A stretch of 64,000 nucleotides of DNA from Cloacibacillus sp. (GCA_036655895.1 JAVVPF010000016.1:1-64000); one strand, 5' to 3'; shown: positions 9,272 to 18,593, numbered from the stretch's first letter. Made by a program: numbers and translations. The notes: generated from the sequence alone by a model not told the origin.

Positions 9272-9637
9272 ATGACACAACACAACGATGATTTTTTAGA
9301 ACAATACAAACCTATAGTAGATGCGCTGCTCGACAAGCACGCGCTTGAGGTGTCGGTCCACGACCTAAGCCAGTTATCGGGCTTTGCGGACATCTTCATA
9401 GTCGCAGTCTCGCGCTCGGACATACACGGCAGGACCCTCAAAGACACAGCCGAAGAGGCGCTGGACAAAATGGGCATCACATACAGAGTCGAGGGCGAAG
9501 GCAGCACAAAATGGACGCTCATCGACGCTGGAAACCTTATAGTAAACATATTAAGCCGCGAAGGCCGCGACTTTTACAGGCTTGATTCACTCTGGGGCGA
9601 CGCGCCTACAAAGAGATTCCACGACCAGGACGATTAA
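9272..9637 (+). CDS. rsfS: Ribosomal silencing factor RsfS
   Basis: RsfS binds ribosomal protein L14 and blocks subunit joining in starvation. The protein has 121 residues, the normal size. It shows the family pattern: VSVHDLSQLSGFADIFIVAV, then TYRVEGEGSTKWTLIDAG and FYRLDSLWGDAP near the C-terminus. It directly follows the LCP gene and precedes the HIT gene by 3 nt. The nadD to rsfS neighbourhood is a strongly conserved context for this family. Confidence 0.95.
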   Translation: MTQHNDDFLEQYKPIVDALLDKHALEVSVHDLSQLSGFADIFIVAVSRSDIHGRTLKDTAEEALDKMGITYRVEGEGSTKWTLIDAGNLIVNILSREGRDFYRLDSLWGDAPTKRFHDQDD

Positions 9638-9640
9638 CGT

Positions 9641-10012
9641 ATGGACTGCATCTTCTGTAAATTAAAAGATCATGCAGCCGCAAACGACCTCGCTTACGCG
9701 GTCTTTGACGCAATGCCGGTCAGTCCGGGACACATGCTCATCATCGCAAAGCGCCACGTACAGAACTTCTTTGAACTGACAAAAGAGGAAGAGGCGGCGA
9801 TGATGGAGCTTCTTCACAAATGCAAAGAAATACTGGACGAAAAATATAAGCCGGACGGATACAACGTCGGAGTCAACTGCAACGAATGCGCAGGACAGTC
9901 TGTGATGCACGTACACATGCACCTGATACCCAGATTCAAAGGAGACACGAAGTCGCCGTTAGGCGGAGTGCGCGGCGTCATACCAGAAAAAATGTTTTAC
10001 ACAAAACAATAA
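9641..10012 (+). CDS. HIT-family nucleotide hydrolase/transferase
   Basis: HIT (histidine triad) proteins hydrolyse nucleoside phosphoramidates and related nucleotides. The 123-residue protein has the CIFC start (possible metal-binding cysteines 3 and 6) and the histidine triad HVHMHLIPR near residue 91. The ATG lies only 3 nt after the rsfS stop, so the two are likely co-translated. The substrate is unknown; the closest general class is the Hint/HinT group. A terminator-like hairpin lies about 80 nt downstream. Confidence 0.93.
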   Translation: MDCIFCKLKDHAAANDLAYAVFDAMPVSPGHMLIIAKRHVQNFFELTKEEEAAMMELLHKCKEILDEKYKPDGYNVGVNCNECAGQSVMHVHMHLIPRFKGDTKSPLGGVRGVIPEKMFYTKQ

Positions 10013-10085
10013 AGCGCCTCACAAAAATTCTTCATCTTTCTAGCGCTCAGTTTTATAAAAGCTCAGCGTTGTAAATAAATATTGA

Positions 10086-10123
10086 AAAAAGATATCCGAG
10101 TAAGCTTCGGATATCTTTTTTTT
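10086..10123 (+). terminator. Rho-independent terminator of the obgE-HIT operon
   Basis: The stem AAAGATATCCGA pairs with TCGGATATCTTT around a short loop and is followed by a run of T. It lies about 80 nt after the HIT stop codon. Confidence 0.85.
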
Positions 10124-10336
10124 CTAGATTTTTCTAGTTTGTTCAAGTTTTACAGGCGCGCTCTGTGCGGGGAAGTGGAAATAATATAATGTCCTATAAT
10201 TTATCTTATGTTATACAAGCCCCTTCCGAAAACTGATTTTTGGCCTTTTGAGAGGGCTTTCGACGATTTTTCAGCCTTTTTTAACAAAGACGCTTTGTTG
10301 TTTTATACGTCATATTATCAGTCGTAAATCACAAAA

Positions 10337-10390
10337 TAAATAACAGAGTCCGCGCTTATCTCAAAAGAAATCGCGGACTCTGTTATTTTA
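10337..10390 (-). terminator. Terminator of the gap-pgk-tpiA operon
   Basis: A perfect 15-bp stem (ATAACAGAGTCCGCG pairing with its complement at 10372-10386) closes a 17-nt loop. On the minus strand it is followed by a T-rich stretch. It lies just after the tpiA stop at 10407. Confidence 0.8.
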
Positions 10391-10406
10391 TTAATCGCTT
10401 GTTCTA

Positions 10407-11192
10407 TTACAGAGCGTTCTTTACTATGTCGATGAAGACCTCGGGCTTGAGTGACGCGCCGCCTACGAGGACTCCGTCGATGTCGCGCTGGGACATTATA
10501 CCTGCCGTGTTTTCCGGCTTGACGCTTCCGCCGTACAGAATGATCAGGGCTTCGGCCGTCTTATCGTCGAAGTTTTCAGCGGCCAGCGCGCGTATGAAGC
10601 CGCATATCGCTTCAGCGTCCTCGCTGCTTGCCGTTTTGCCCGTGCCGATGGCCCACACAGGCTCATAGGCTATAATTACCTTCTTGGCCAGAGTGTGTTC
10701 GTCTATGTCTTTAAGGCCGCAGCAGAACTGCTTTTTTATGACGTCGTGCGCCTTGCCCGCCTCGCGCTCTTCAAGAGTTTCGCCTACGCAAAGCACCGCT
10801 GTAAGGCCGCCGTCAAGCGCCGCGTGCATCTTTTTGTTAAGTTCTTCGTCTATTTCGCGGAAGATGTGACGTCTTTCGCTGTGTCCTATAAGCACATGCG
10901 TCGCGCCGACCTCGGTGATCATCGGAACGGATATTTCGCCCGTGAAGGCTCCGTTTTTCTCCCAGTGAGTGTTTTGCGCGCCGATTATGACTGGCATCTC
11001 CTTTGCGCCTGTGGCGGCGGAAAGCAGCGATATAGCGGGCACAAAGAAGGCTATCTCTTCCTTGCCCTCTGAAACGGCCTCCTGGACCTCTTTTGAGGCT
11101 GCTATCTCCTCTTTAAACTTGTTAAGAAATTCACTTGTGGCCGCGGGCCCGTTGAACATTTTCCAGTTTCCTGCTATAAATTTTCTGCGCAT
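10407..11192 (-). CDS. tpiA: Triosephosphate isomerase
   Basis: TpiA interconverts dihydroxyacetone phosphate and glyceraldehyde 3-phosphate. The 261-residue TIM barrel shows the substrate-binding pair N9 and K11 (AGNWKM), the catalytic histidine in GHSERRH (H104), the catalytic glutamate in AYEPVWAIGTG (E177) and the phosphate loop YGGSVKPENT near the C-terminus. A GAGGGG site precedes the ATG. It is the last gene of the gap-pgk-tpiA set, separated from pgk by 69 nt that include a strong hairpin. Confidence 0.97.
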   Translation of the reverse strand: MRRKFIAGNWKMFNGPAATSEFLNKFKEEIAASKEVQEAVSEGKEEIAFFVPAISLLSAATGAKEMPVIIGAQNTHWEKNGAFTGEISVPMITEVGATHVLIGHSERRHIFREIDEELNKKMHAALDGGLTAVLCVGETLEEREAGKAHDVIKKQFCCGLKDIDEHTLAKKVIIAYEPVWAIGTGKTASSEDAEAICGFIRALAAENFDDKTAEALIILYGGSVKPENTAGIMSQRDIDGVLVGGASLKPEVFIDIVKNAL

Positions 11193-11211
11193 AGTATTCC
11201 CCTCTTTAACA

Positions 11212-11242
11212 AAACGGACGGATCAAAAAATCCGCCCGTTTC
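11212..11242 (-). terminator. Intercistronic hairpin between pgk and tpiA
   Basis: A 12-bp stem (AAACGGGCGGAT with ATCCGTCCGTTT, one G-U pair) has a 6-nt T-rich loop. The downstream U-run is short (TGTT), so it may act as a partial terminator or RNA-processing/stability element that lowers tpiA expression relative to pgk. Confidence 0.5.
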
Positions 11243-11261
11243 TATTTTAAGTGATGGATAG

Positions 11262-12452
11262 TTAGGCTATTACGTAAGGCTCTATTCCGGGAAGGCTTTT
11301 GCCTTCAAAGAACTCAAGGCTAGCGCCTCCGCCGGTTGAGACATGTGAAACCTTGTCTTCCATTTTAAACTGCGCTATGGCCGCGGCGGAGTCTCCCCCG
11401 CCGACAACTGTGAGGGCGCCTTTTTGAGTGGCCTCAACAAGAGCCTGAGCTACAGCCATTGTACCGGCGGCAAAGGCCGGCATTTCAAAGACGCCCATCG
11501 GACCGTTCCAAAGCACAGTACGCGCGGCCAGTATCTCCGCGGCAAAGCTGCGCGCCGTCTCAGGGCCGATGTCCAGACCCATCTGATCCGCCGGGATGCT
11601 CTCTGCGGCCACCGTCGCAGCGGGGGCGTCAGCTTTGAACTCGGGTGCGGTTATCACGTCCGTAGGAAGCAGTATCCTTACGCCGAGTTTTTCAGCGTCC
11701 TTGAGCATTTTTGCCGCGAAATCAAGCTTTTCCTCTTCGCAGAGAGATTTGCCTATGCAGAGTCCGCGCGCCTTTAGGAATGTAAAGGCCATGCCGCCTC
11801 CCACTAGTATCGTGTCGGCTTTGTGGAGCATGTTCTCCACCACGGCTATTTTATCAGAGACTTTGGCGCCGCCCAATATGAGCACAAAAGGCTTTTGAGG
11901 GTTGTCGCGAGCCGCAGAGAGCATCTCTATCTCTCTTTCGATCAGCTTTCCTGAATAGGAAGGCAGAAGCTCCGCCGCAGCTCTCGTCGAGGCGTGCGCC
12001 CTGTGCGAGGCGCTGAAGGCGTCCATTACGAAAACGTCAAAGTTCTTGGTCAGCTCTTTGGCAAATCCGGCGTCGTTTTTTTCCTCTTCTGGGTGGAAGC
12101 GGAGGTTCTCAAGGAGCAGCACCTCGTTATCCTTCCAGCCGCGCACCGCGTCGTCTACTGCGGAACCAACGCAGTCGGGAACAAAACGCACCTGCCATCC
12201 GGTCAGCTTTTCAAGCACAGCGGCTACGGGCGCGAGCGTGTATTTCATGTTGACTGCGCCCTTCGGCCTGCCGAGATGCGAAACGAGCGCCACCTTAGCG
12301 CCTGCCTCTATAAGCGCGCGCAGCGTAGCAAGATGGGCTTTTACGCGGGTATCGTCGCTCACTTTACCGTCGGCAAGGGGGACGTTGAAGTCCACCCTTA
12401 CCAGGACCTTTTTACCGGATACGTCAGATGGCGAAAAGGTCTTCAGGCGCAT
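11262..12452 (-). CDS. pgk: Phosphoglycerate kinase
   Basis: Pgk transfers phosphate between 1,3-bisphosphoglycerate and ADP. The 396-residue protein has the N-terminal signature [11 protein letters not shown] (D21, N23), the SHLGRPKG substrate loop, the hinge-region [11 protein letters not shown] motif and the C-terminal nucleotide-binding [10 protein letters not shown] motif. Length and motif order are normal. It begins 3 nt after the gap stop, so gap and pgk are clearly co-transcribed. Confidence 0.97.
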   Translation of the reverse strand: MRLKTFSPSDVSGKKVLVRVDFNVPLADGKVSDDTRVKAHLATLRALIEAGAKVALVSHLGRPKGAVNMKYTLAPVAAVLEKLTGWQVRFVPDCVGSAVDDAVRGWKDNEVLLLENLRFHPEEEKNDAGFAKELTKNFDVFVMDAFSASHRAHASTRAAAELLPSYSGKLIEREIEMLSAARDNPQKPFVLILGGAKVSDKIAVVENMLHKADTILVGGGMAFTFLKARGLCIGKSLCEEEKLDFAAKMLKDAEKLGVRILLPTDVITAPEFKADAPAATVAAESIPADQMGLDIGPETARSFAAEILAARTVLWNGPMGVFEMPAFAAGTMAVAQALVEATQKGALTVVGGGDSAAAIAQFKMEDKVSHVSTGGGASLEFFEGKSLPGIEPYVIA

Positions 12453-12455
12453 CGC

Positions 12456-13475
12456 CTACAGCCCCTTTTTGAAGATGTAGTTCGCGAGGTCGATGACTCT
12501 GTTGCTGTATCCGCACTCGTTGTCGTACCAGGAGAGTATCTTTACCATTTTGTCGCCCATTACCATTGTGTGCATAGGCGCAAATATCGACGAGTGGGTA
12601 TCGCCTACGAAGTCCATCGAGACGAGGTCTTCGGGTTCGTATTCAAGTATTCCCTTAAGCGCGCCTTCGGCGGCTTCCTTCATTGCGTTGTTTACCTCTT
12701 CGGCTGTGGCTGGCTTCTCAAGCATCACGGTGAGGTCCACGACTGATACGTCGGGCGTTGGGACGCGAAGCGCGAATCCGTTCAGTTTGCCTTTAAGTTC
12801 CGGCATTACTTCGGAGATGGCTTTCGCGGCTCCAGTGCTGGTCGGGATGATTGAAAGCGCGGCCGCTCTTCCGCGTGAGAGGTTCTTCTGCGGGAAGTCG
12901 AGCGTCTTCTGGTCGTTGGTGTAGGAATGGATCGTGTTCATAAGGCCCTCTTTGATGCCGAACTTGTCCTGGAGGACTTTGCATACGGGGGCGAGGCAGT
13001 TCGTCGTGCATGAGGCGTTGGAGATGATGTTGTCTTTTGCGGGATCATAAACGCCTTCATTGACGCCCATGACTATCGTGGCGTCCTGGTTCTTCGCGGG
13101 AGCCGAGATTATAACTTTCTTTGCTCCGGCTTCGATGTGGGCTTTCGCCTGATTTGCGTCTGTGTAGCGTCCCGTGGATTCGATGACGAGGTCTACCCCC
13201 ATCTCTTTCCAGGGAAGCTTTGAGGGATCCGGTTCGGCAAGCGCCTTGATACGCTGGCCATTGACTATGAGGTAATCGCCGTCTACTGAGACTTCACCGG
13301 GGAAACGGTGGAATACTGAGTCGTACTTAAGCAGATATGCAAGAGATGCCGGCGGTGTCAGGTCGTTTATTGCTACGATTTCAAATTCATTCTCTTTCCC
13401 GTTCGTGAAAAACGCGCGGAGTGAAAGACGTCCTATACGTCCAAACCCGTTGATTGCAACCTTGTACTTAGCCAT
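12456..13475 (-). CDS. gap: Glyceraldehyde-3-phosphate dehydrogenase, type I
   Basis: This enzyme oxidises glyceraldehyde 3-phosphate with phosphate and NAD(P). The 339-residue protein begins with the Rossmann motif INGFGRIGR and carries the catalytic cysteine in SNASCTTNC (C155), followed by the expected histidine of the catalytic domain in [16 protein letters not shown] precedes the ATG by 9 nt. It heads the gap-pgk-tpiA set, downstream of a terminator-like hairpin that ends the debranching-enzyme unit. I could not identify a convincing promoter in the short gap. Confidence 0.97.
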   Translation of the reverse strand: MAKYKVAINGFGRIGRLSLRAFFTNGKENEFEIVAINDLTPPASLAYLLKYDSVFHRFPGEVSVDGDYLIVNGQRIKALAEPDPSKLPWKEMGVDLVIESTGRYTDANQAKAHIEAGAKKVIISAPAKNQDATIVMGVNEGVYDPAKDNIISNASCTTNCLAPVCKVLQDKFGIKEGLMNTIHSYTNDQKTLDFPQKNLSRGRAAALSIIPTSTGAAKAISEVMPELKGKLNGFALRVPTPDVSVVDLTVMLEKPATAEEVNNAMKEAAEGALKGILEYEPEDLVSMDFVGDTHSSIFAPMHTMVMGDKMVKILSWYDNECGYSNRVIDLANYIFKKGL

Positions 13476-13515
13476 TGTAAGTGCCTCCTTAAAATTTTTA
13501 CGCCAATAGTTTGTG

Positions 13516-13550
13516 AAAAGAGGGATAAACGTATAATTTATCCCTCTTTT
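13516..13550 (-). terminator. Terminator-like hairpin between debranching enzyme and gap
   Basis: A perfect 14-bp stem (AAAAGAGGGATAAA with its complement) around a 7-nt loop ends in TTTT on the minus strand. It also reads as a terminator on the plus strand. It lies 76 nt after the debranching-enzyme stop and 40 nt before gap. Confidence 0.75.
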
Positions 13551-13626
13551 ATGATTTTGCTACTATATTCGAAATATGTCAAATGAAATCGACAATTTCG
13601 TCGGTTTTCATCAATTTTACGCTTTT

Positions 13627-15600
13627 TTATTGCTCCGTTTCGAGATTTTCGTGAAGAACGCGCAGCATCTCTCCAAGAGATATGGCGCTCAGGACATCTC
13701 CGTGCGGTCTGTACGGCATGATGCCGTCAAATACTTCCGCTACGCCGCCAAGGCATCCGTGACGCAGATGCGAGTTGAACGGGCGCATGAATATCCATCC
13801 AAGGTCTTTACGTGACGGATTGTATTTGAGGTAGGCCGTAATAAACTGCCCCAAAAGCCAAGGCCACGCCATCCCGCGAAAACGCGCCTTAAGACGCTGG
13901 TCGATGCGTCCCTCGGAACGTCCCTTGAATTTATCGTGACGCGGCTCGAGCGTGCGAAGCCCGTAGGTCGTGTAAAGCTCGTTCCAGCAAAGGCGAACGA
14001 CCTTCTGCGCGGCTTCGGGGGAAAGCGCGCTGAACGGAAGCGACGCGGCAAGTATCTGGTTGGGACGGATGGCCGTGTCGTTTTTGAAGGTCTCAGCGTC
14101 CACGCTGTCGTAGAGCCCGTTCATGTCGAAGCTCCAGAAGGTGTCGTTGAAGGCCTTTGCGCATTTCTCGGCCGCCGCTCCGAACTTCGCGGCGCTTTCC
14201 GCATCTTTGTACTTCGCGGCGTATTTTTCCGCGGTGCGCAGTGCGTTGTACCACAGGGCGTTTACGCCTACGAGATAGCCTTTGCGGCGCACTACGACCT
14301 CGTCGCCCGCTACGGCGTTCATCCACTGCCTCGCGGGGTTGTCGGAGGTAAGTTTGAGGAGCATGTTCGGCGTGCATTCCGTATCTATTTCCGCGGCGCC
14401 CGCCAGATATTTTTCAGTTATGTTTTTGACGGCGGCGTACAGCTCTTTTCCATCAGGCGCGTCGGGCACGTGGCTAAGATATTTATCCACGGCGTAGACG
14501 AACCAAAGTCCGTTGTCTATCGCGCCGAAGATATTCGATCCGTCGTCCGCTATTTTTTCCGGCATCACCCAGCCGCTTTTTTCCGCTATTTCAAGCCAGA
14601 ATTTGAGAGTTTTGGCAGCCGTCTCTTCTCTGCCTGTGGCAAGAAGAAGTCCGGGAAGCGCGATGAAGGTGTCGCGGCCCTTGACGTCGGCCGAGGGGTA
14701 TCCGGTATATATTGGAGCCGCGCTTTCTGGACGGTCGTCCACCAGATTGTAGGAGGCGGCTATCATATCCTGCTCCGCGCTGCTGTTGGCGGGGAGGTTG
14801 GACTCTTCGAGGATGTTTTCAAAACGGTCCACAGCCTCTTTTTCCATCGCCGCAAGCTCTTTCGCGGTGAAGCTCTGCGGTTTCTCGGAAAGAACGACAT
14901 AAACTACGTCGCCCTCTGAAATTTCGTTTGTGATATATCCGGGCGACCAGAGGTGGTCTACGGACTGAGATTCTGGACGGTCGTCCTGTTCGTAGATGAG
15001 GTTTTCAAACCACAGGGGCTTCAGCGACCACATACCGCCGGTGACTGAGCAGCAGCTTGTATTTGCTCTGCCTGTGACGCTGATGCTGTGTTCGTTCACG
15101 GCGGAGACGCTGAATTCGTTCCTTGTGGATTCGGAGCAGACCTCGTCGCTTTTTCTGTGCGCGAAGAGCGGGCGCAGATCAAGACGTACCTTGTCGGGCG
15201 CGGCAAGAAGTTCGTATTTTACCACTGTGCATTCTTTTCCGTGAGGCATGAATATGGACTTTTTGAGGAGGATACTATGGATTACAAACAACATGCTTGG
15301 GAATGGATTTCCCTGGTATTCCTGCAGATATCTGTAGCCGTCAGGATAAACCAGATCTTTGTAGCGATTTGTGGACAACTGGTATTTCTTGTTGTGGTCA
15401 AACAGCGTCTCTTCTATTTTGCTCACTAAAACTGAGTGCTGCTTGCCATCCTCCGGCCTGGCGACGAGAAGACCATGTTCCCTTCTTGTGTTCGCGCCTA
15501 TTACAGTGGAAAACCCATAATTTCCGCGTCCATTCGAGATAAGGAACTCCCTTCCGGCGCCTTTGTCATAGGTGTTAACGTCTGCCTTTCCTAAGTACAT
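13627..15600 (-). CDS. Glycogen debranching enzyme / amylo-alpha-1,6-glucosidase (GH133-type)
   Basis: The protein resembles bacterial GDE enzymes that hydrolyse alpha-1,6 branches in glycogen. An N-terminal beta-rich GDE_N domain covers roughly 15-230 (SNGRGNYGFSTVIGANTRREHGLL near the start). A C-terminal (alpha/alpha)6 barrel covers about 280-650, with conserved pieces such as ADGSNIFG-like DDGSNIFGAIDNGLWF, VGVNALWYNAL and GMAWPWLLGQF. I prefer the ATG at 15600: the GGGGG ribosome site sits 9 nt before it but abuts the alternative ATG at 15609. The gene overlaps the end of whiA by 26 nt. It is followed by gap-pgk-tpiA, so glycogen breakdown and lower glycolysis are neighbours. Confidence 0.88.
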   Translation of the reverse strand: MYLGKADVNTYDKGAGREFLISNGRGNYGFSTVIGANTRREHGLLVARPEDGKQHSVLVSKIEETLFDHNKKYQLSTNRYKDLVYPDGYRYLQEYQGNPFPSMLFVIHSILLKKSIFMPHGKECTVVKYELLAAPDKVRLDLRPLFAHRKSDEVCSESTRNEFSVSAVNEHSISVTGRANTSCCSVTGGMWSLKPLWFENLIYEQDDRPESQSVDHLWSPGYITNEISEGDVVYVVLSEKPQSFTAKELAAMEKEAVDRFENILEESNLPANSSAEQDMIAASYNLVDDRPESAAPIYTGYPSADVKGRDTFIALPGLLLATGREETAAKTLKFWLEIAEKSGWVMPEKIADDGSNIFGAIDNGLWFVYAVDKYLSHVPDAPDGKELYAAVKNITEKYLAGAAEIDTECTPNMLLKLTSDNPARQWMNAVAGDEVVVRRKGYLVGVNALWYNALRTAEKYAAKYKDAESAAKFGAAAEKCAKAFNDTFWSFDMNGLYDSVDAETFKNDTAIRPNQILAASLPFSALSPEAAQKVVRLCWNELYTTYGLRTLEPRHDKFKGRSEGRIDQRLKARFRGMAWPWLLGQFITAYLKYNPSRKDLGWIFMRPFNSHLRHGCLGGVAEVFDGIMPYRPHGDVLSAISLGEMLRVLHENLETEQ

Positions 15601-16495
15601 TGGCTTCATCCCCCTTTGATTGCTTTTTTAGCATTGCTTCTAACTTCCGCCACCTATATTCTACCGTACTTTTGCTAATTGGTCGCGGTAAATTTTGCCC
15701 AAGTTCTTTTAAAGATATGCTCGGATTTCTTTTGCGCGCGTATATAAGTTCCCTAAGCGGAGCTGGGAGCTCGTCGACCATGCCCATGTCCTCCATCTGG
15801 CGTATAAGCTTCATCTGGCTGCGCGCAGCTTCGAGGCTTTTGTTGATATTGGCCGCGTCGCAGTTGACCAGCTTGTTCGCGTGGTTGCGCATGGAGCGGT
15901 ATATGGCCGTCTCTTCAAGCGAAAGAGCCGTCTTGACGAGCCCTATGCGCGAAAGCAGAGTCACTATCTGCTGCTGGTCGCGCAGCATCAGCTCCTGACC
16001 GCCAAGCTTTTTCCTAAGCCCCACCGTGAAGCCGCAGGATTTTAAAATCGCGCGTATCCTCTCGGCAGAACCGTTGCCCGAAGGCGGCCTCAGCACGAGA
16101 TAGTAGCCGGCCTTTGGGATATACAGCGCGCCGCAGCTTCCGAAAAGGCCGCGGACCCAGCTCCAGTTTCTTGTGCGCTTGGACATCGACTGAGTGACGG
16201 AAAATATCTCAAGCGCGGTGCGTTTTCTGAGCGCAAATACTATGCGCCCCTTCTGCTGCGTATGGATAAGCCGGATGCCGGCGTTCTCCCCTTCGCTTTC
16301 CTTCCATTTCGAGTCGCTCCAAAGACGCATGAGCCTGCGCACGGCGAAGAGCCTCGACGAGGTGAAGTAATAATCGTCACCCTCTACATTATAGCTCAGC
16401 CCGTCAATTATTCCAGCTATTTCGTCACAGACTGGGTCTGCGGCCGCAAGTCCGCTCCATTCGTCCCATATTGTATGGTTAAGCCCCTCTATCAC
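15575..16495 (-). CDS. whiA: WhiA-family DNA-binding regulator
   Basis: WhiA proteins combine a degenerate LAGLIDADG homing-endonuclease fold with a C-terminal helix-turn-helix. They influence division and metabolism in Gram-positive bacteria. This 306-residue protein shows the endonuclease-like segment RGLFGSCGALYIPKAGYY near 115-132 and the C-terminal HTH segment SISLKELGQNLPRPISKST near 255-275. It probably starts with GTG at 16495, behind TGAGGCG, 9 nt after the yvcK stop. The order rapZ-yvcK-whiA is conserved far beyond this phylum and strongly supports the call, although the sequence is divergent. Confidence 0.88.
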   Translation of the reverse strand: MIEGLNHTIWDEWSGLAAADPVCDEIAGIIDGLSYNVEGDDYYFTSSRLFAVRRLMRLWSDSKWKESEGENAGIRLIHTQQKGRIVFALRKRTALEIFSVTQSMSKRTRNWSWVRGLFGSCGALYIPKAGYYLVLRPPSGNGSAERIRAILKSCGFTVGLRKKLGGQELMLRDQQQIVTLLSRIGLVKTALSLEETAIYRSMRNHANKLVNCDAANINKSLEAARSQMKLIRQMEDMGMVDELPAPLRELIYARKRNPSISLKELGQNLPRPISKSTVEYRWRKLEAMLKKQSKGDEANVLRKGRR

Positions 16496-16504
16496 AGCCG
16501 CGCC

Positions 16505-17626
16505 TCAATTCTTCTTATTCTCGCGCACCAGCTCCAGAATGGTCTCTGAAAGATGCTGCGCGTTGTGACGCAGATATTTGCCGTTTTTGATCTCACAGTA
16601 ATCACCGTAGACCACCGTCACGCCAAGCGATTCAAGATAGGCCTCTTCCTTAGCGGAAAGATACAAAGGCTCGGCCCCTATTTTGCTGTATCTCGAAAGG
16701 AACTCCTCCGGTATCGCCGACTGGTTCGCCAGCACGTAGTTAGGCACCGTGCCCAGAATGCCGGCTATCCAGTCCACATGCGCAACAATGTTCATGCCCT
16801 CCGTCTCCTTGGGCTGCGTCATGAGGTTCGCTATATAGACGACGGGAACGTTTGAATCGCGCATCATCTGCGTCATGCTGCTCAAAAGCAGGTTCGGGAG
16901 CACGCTTGTAAAGAGGCTGCCCGGCCCCAGCACTATTATCTCCGCCTCTTCAAAGGCGCGTTTTACTCCGTCAAGCGGCTCCGCGTTTGACGGCTCTATC
17001 CATAATTTCGCAAGATGGCTGCCGTTGTCCGAAATTTCAAGCTCTCCAGAAAGCCTGCGGCCGTCATCCGTCTCGCCTTTGAGCGTGACGTTCTCCGTCG
17101 TGACTGGCAGCACCTGCCCGCGGATGGCGAGCATTTTATTGAGCTCCTCCACCGCGCGCTGAAAATCTCCCATCATCTCAGTGGTGGCAAGCAGGATGAG
17201 GTTGCCGAGGCTGTGGCCTTTCAGCTCTCCTCGGTCGAATCTGAAATTGAGCAGGCTGTTCAAAGAGCTGTCGTTTTCGGCAAGCGCCACGATGCAGTTG
17301 CGTATGTCGCCGGGGGGCAGGACGCCCCACTCCTGACGAAGCCTGCCTGAGCTTCCGCCCTCGTCCGTCACCGCAACCACCGCCGTTATATTGCGCGTAA
17401 AGCCCTTAAGGCCGCCAAGCAGCGTCGAAAGGCCGGTGCCTCCACCTACGGCTACGACGTGCGGCCCCATAGAGAGCCGGTACTCCATCGCGTTAGTCAT
17501 TATCTTCCTGCGCGCGGACTGTTTTATCTTCACGCGAAACTTGCGCTTCGCCGAAAAATAAACGGCGGCGCCTCCGAGCAGAAACGCAGCTATGAAGACG
17601 ACGACCACTCCCGCCGCGTTCACCAT
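16505..17626 (-). CDS. yvcK: YvcK/CofD-like gluconeogenesis factor
   Basis: YvcK proteins bind UDP-sugars and affect cell-wall synthesis and growth on gluconeogenic carbon. The 373-residue protein has an N-terminal membrane helix (about 4-24). The CofD-like Rossmann domain follows, with VAVGGGTGLSTLLGGLK (58-74), TDEGGSSGRLR and PPGDIRNC motifs. Many homologues lack the membrane anchor. The gene overlaps rapZ by 7 nt and precedes whiA, the conserved trio. A CofD (F420 synthesis) role is unlikely in this context. Confidence 0.93.
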   Translation of the reverse strand: MVNAAGVVVVFIAAFLLGGAAVYFSAKRKFRVKIKQSARRKIMTNAMEYRLSMGPHVVAVGGGTGLSTLLGGLKGFTRNITAVVAVTDEGGSSGRLRQEWGVLPPGDIRNCIVALAENDSSLNSLLNFRFDRGELKGHSLGNLILLATTEMMGDFQRAVEELNKMLAIRGQVLPVTTENVTLKGETDDGRRLSGELEISDNGSHLAKLWIEPSNAEPLDGVKRAFEEAEIIVLGPGSLFTSVLPNLLLSSMTQMMRDSNVPVVYIANLMTQPKETEGMNIVAHVDWIAGILGTVPNYVLANQSAIPEEFLSRYSKIGAEPLYLSAKEEAYLESLGVTVVYGDYCEIKNGKYLRHNAQHLSETILELVRENKKN

Positions 17627-18513
17627 ATATTTCCTTTATCTATGTCGCGGTGCTGTACCTTTACGCGGCGGCCCGCCTGCGTCAGGCGCGCGCCTATGCG
17701 CTCCGCGACTGCGACGGAGCGATGACGGCCGCCTGTGCAGCCAATGCAGATATGGAGCTGTTTTTTACCAGTTTCGCTGTAGACCGAAGAGACAAATTCA
17801 AGCAGCGGCGCCGCCTTGGAAAGAAACTCGTCAAGCGCGGGGCACGCCGAAAGAAAATCCTGCACTGGCGCGTCGCGCCCCGAGAGCATGTGCAGTTCGT
17901 CTACGTAATTGGGGTTTGGAAGAAAGCGCACGTCAAAAATGTAATCCGCGTCCTGCGGCACGCCGTATTTAAAGCCGAAGGAGCTTACGATGACGGCCGG
18001 CTCCTCCACGGACATGCCTGCCGCGTCAAGCAGACGCGTCTTAAAATCGGGCAGTTTTAATTCCGATGTATCCAGCATGATGTCTGAATTTTTTATAACT
18101 TCTTTGAGCAGAGCGCGCTCTTTTTCTATTCCCTGAAGGATGGTGGAACAGTCGGCCAGAGGATGGCGGCGGCGGGTCGCTTCAAAACGCCGCACCAGCG
18201 TCTCGTCGGAGGCGTCGACGAAAAGTATCTCGACGTGCCTGCCGTTTTTGCGAAGACGCGCCACTACGTTTTCAAGGTCGTCCATCAGCTCTTTGCCGCG
18301 CACGTCTACAACGGCCGCTACGCCGCAGCGAATGGCCGCCTGGTGGTTCTCCAGCACGTCAAGCAGCTGCGGAAGCAGCGTCGGGGGCAAATTGTCTATC
18401 GAATAAAAGCCTTGATCCTCAAAGATATTCAACGCGGAGGATTTCCCCGCGCCTGACATGCCTGTAATGATAATACAGCGTTTTATCTCTTTCTTGTTTT
18501 CCAAACTGACCAT
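17620..18513 (-). CDS. rapZ: RNase adapter / nucleotide-binding protein RapZ (YvcJ)
   Basis: RapZ-family proteins have an N-terminal P-loop domain and a C-terminal sensor domain; in E. coli RapZ controls glucosamine-6-phosphate synthase mRNA decay. Here the Walker A motif GMSGAGKS lies at 18-25, and the C-terminal motif CIGCTGGRHRSVAVAERI precedes HRDIDKG. I start at the ATG at 18513 (297 residues). A TTG at 18531 would add six residues, and neither has an ideal ribosome site. It heads the rapZ-yvcK-whiA-debranching-enzyme run. Confidence 0.93.
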   Translation of the reverse strand: MVSLENKKEIKRCIIITGMSGAGKSSALNIFEDQGFYSIDNLPPTLLPQLLDVLENHQAAIRCGVAAVVDVRGKELMDDLENVVARLRKNGRHVEILFVDASDETLVRRFEATRRRHPLADCSTILQGIEKERALLKEVIKNSDIMLDTSELKLPDFKTRLLDAAGMSVEEPAVIVSSFGFKYGVPQDADYIFDVRFLPNPNYVDELHMLSGRDAPVQDFLSACPALDEFLSKAAPLLEFVSSVYSETGKKQLHICIGCTGGRHRSVAVAERIGARLTQAGRRVKVQHRDIDKGNIW

Positions 18514-18564
18514 CTCTCTTCGCAGGCGCAAGCCTCAGATCTTTGGTGTAACCGCTCTTGTATT

Positions 18565-18593
18565 AGTATATCAGCATACACCGCATAACTGAA
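18565..18593 (-). promoter_or_regulatory. Possible promoter of the rapZ operon
   Basis: On the minus strand TTCAGT and TATACT (5/6 match) are separated by exactly 17 bp, about 50 nt upstream of rapZ. The -35 hexamer matches only half the consensus. Confidence 0.4.

Larger units (their letters stand above)
10013..10406. other. Convergent intergenic region with two terminators
   Basis: This 394-bp gap lies between convergent operons. It holds a terminator hairpin for each side (10086-10123 and 10337-10390) and a small extra hairpin near 10283-10299 (AACAAAG/CTTTGTT followed by GTTTT). I see no gene or RNA in the AT-rich middle. Confidence 0.6.

Noticed and set aside
13936-14919. Plus-strand frame of 327 codons
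   Set aside because: Shadow of the debranching enzyme on the other strand, which has recognisable domains and normal length.
16505-17626. CofD (F420 biosynthesis) as the identity of yvcK
   Set aside because: The neighbours rapZ and whiA, and the membrane anchor, fit YvcK; no F420 genes are present.
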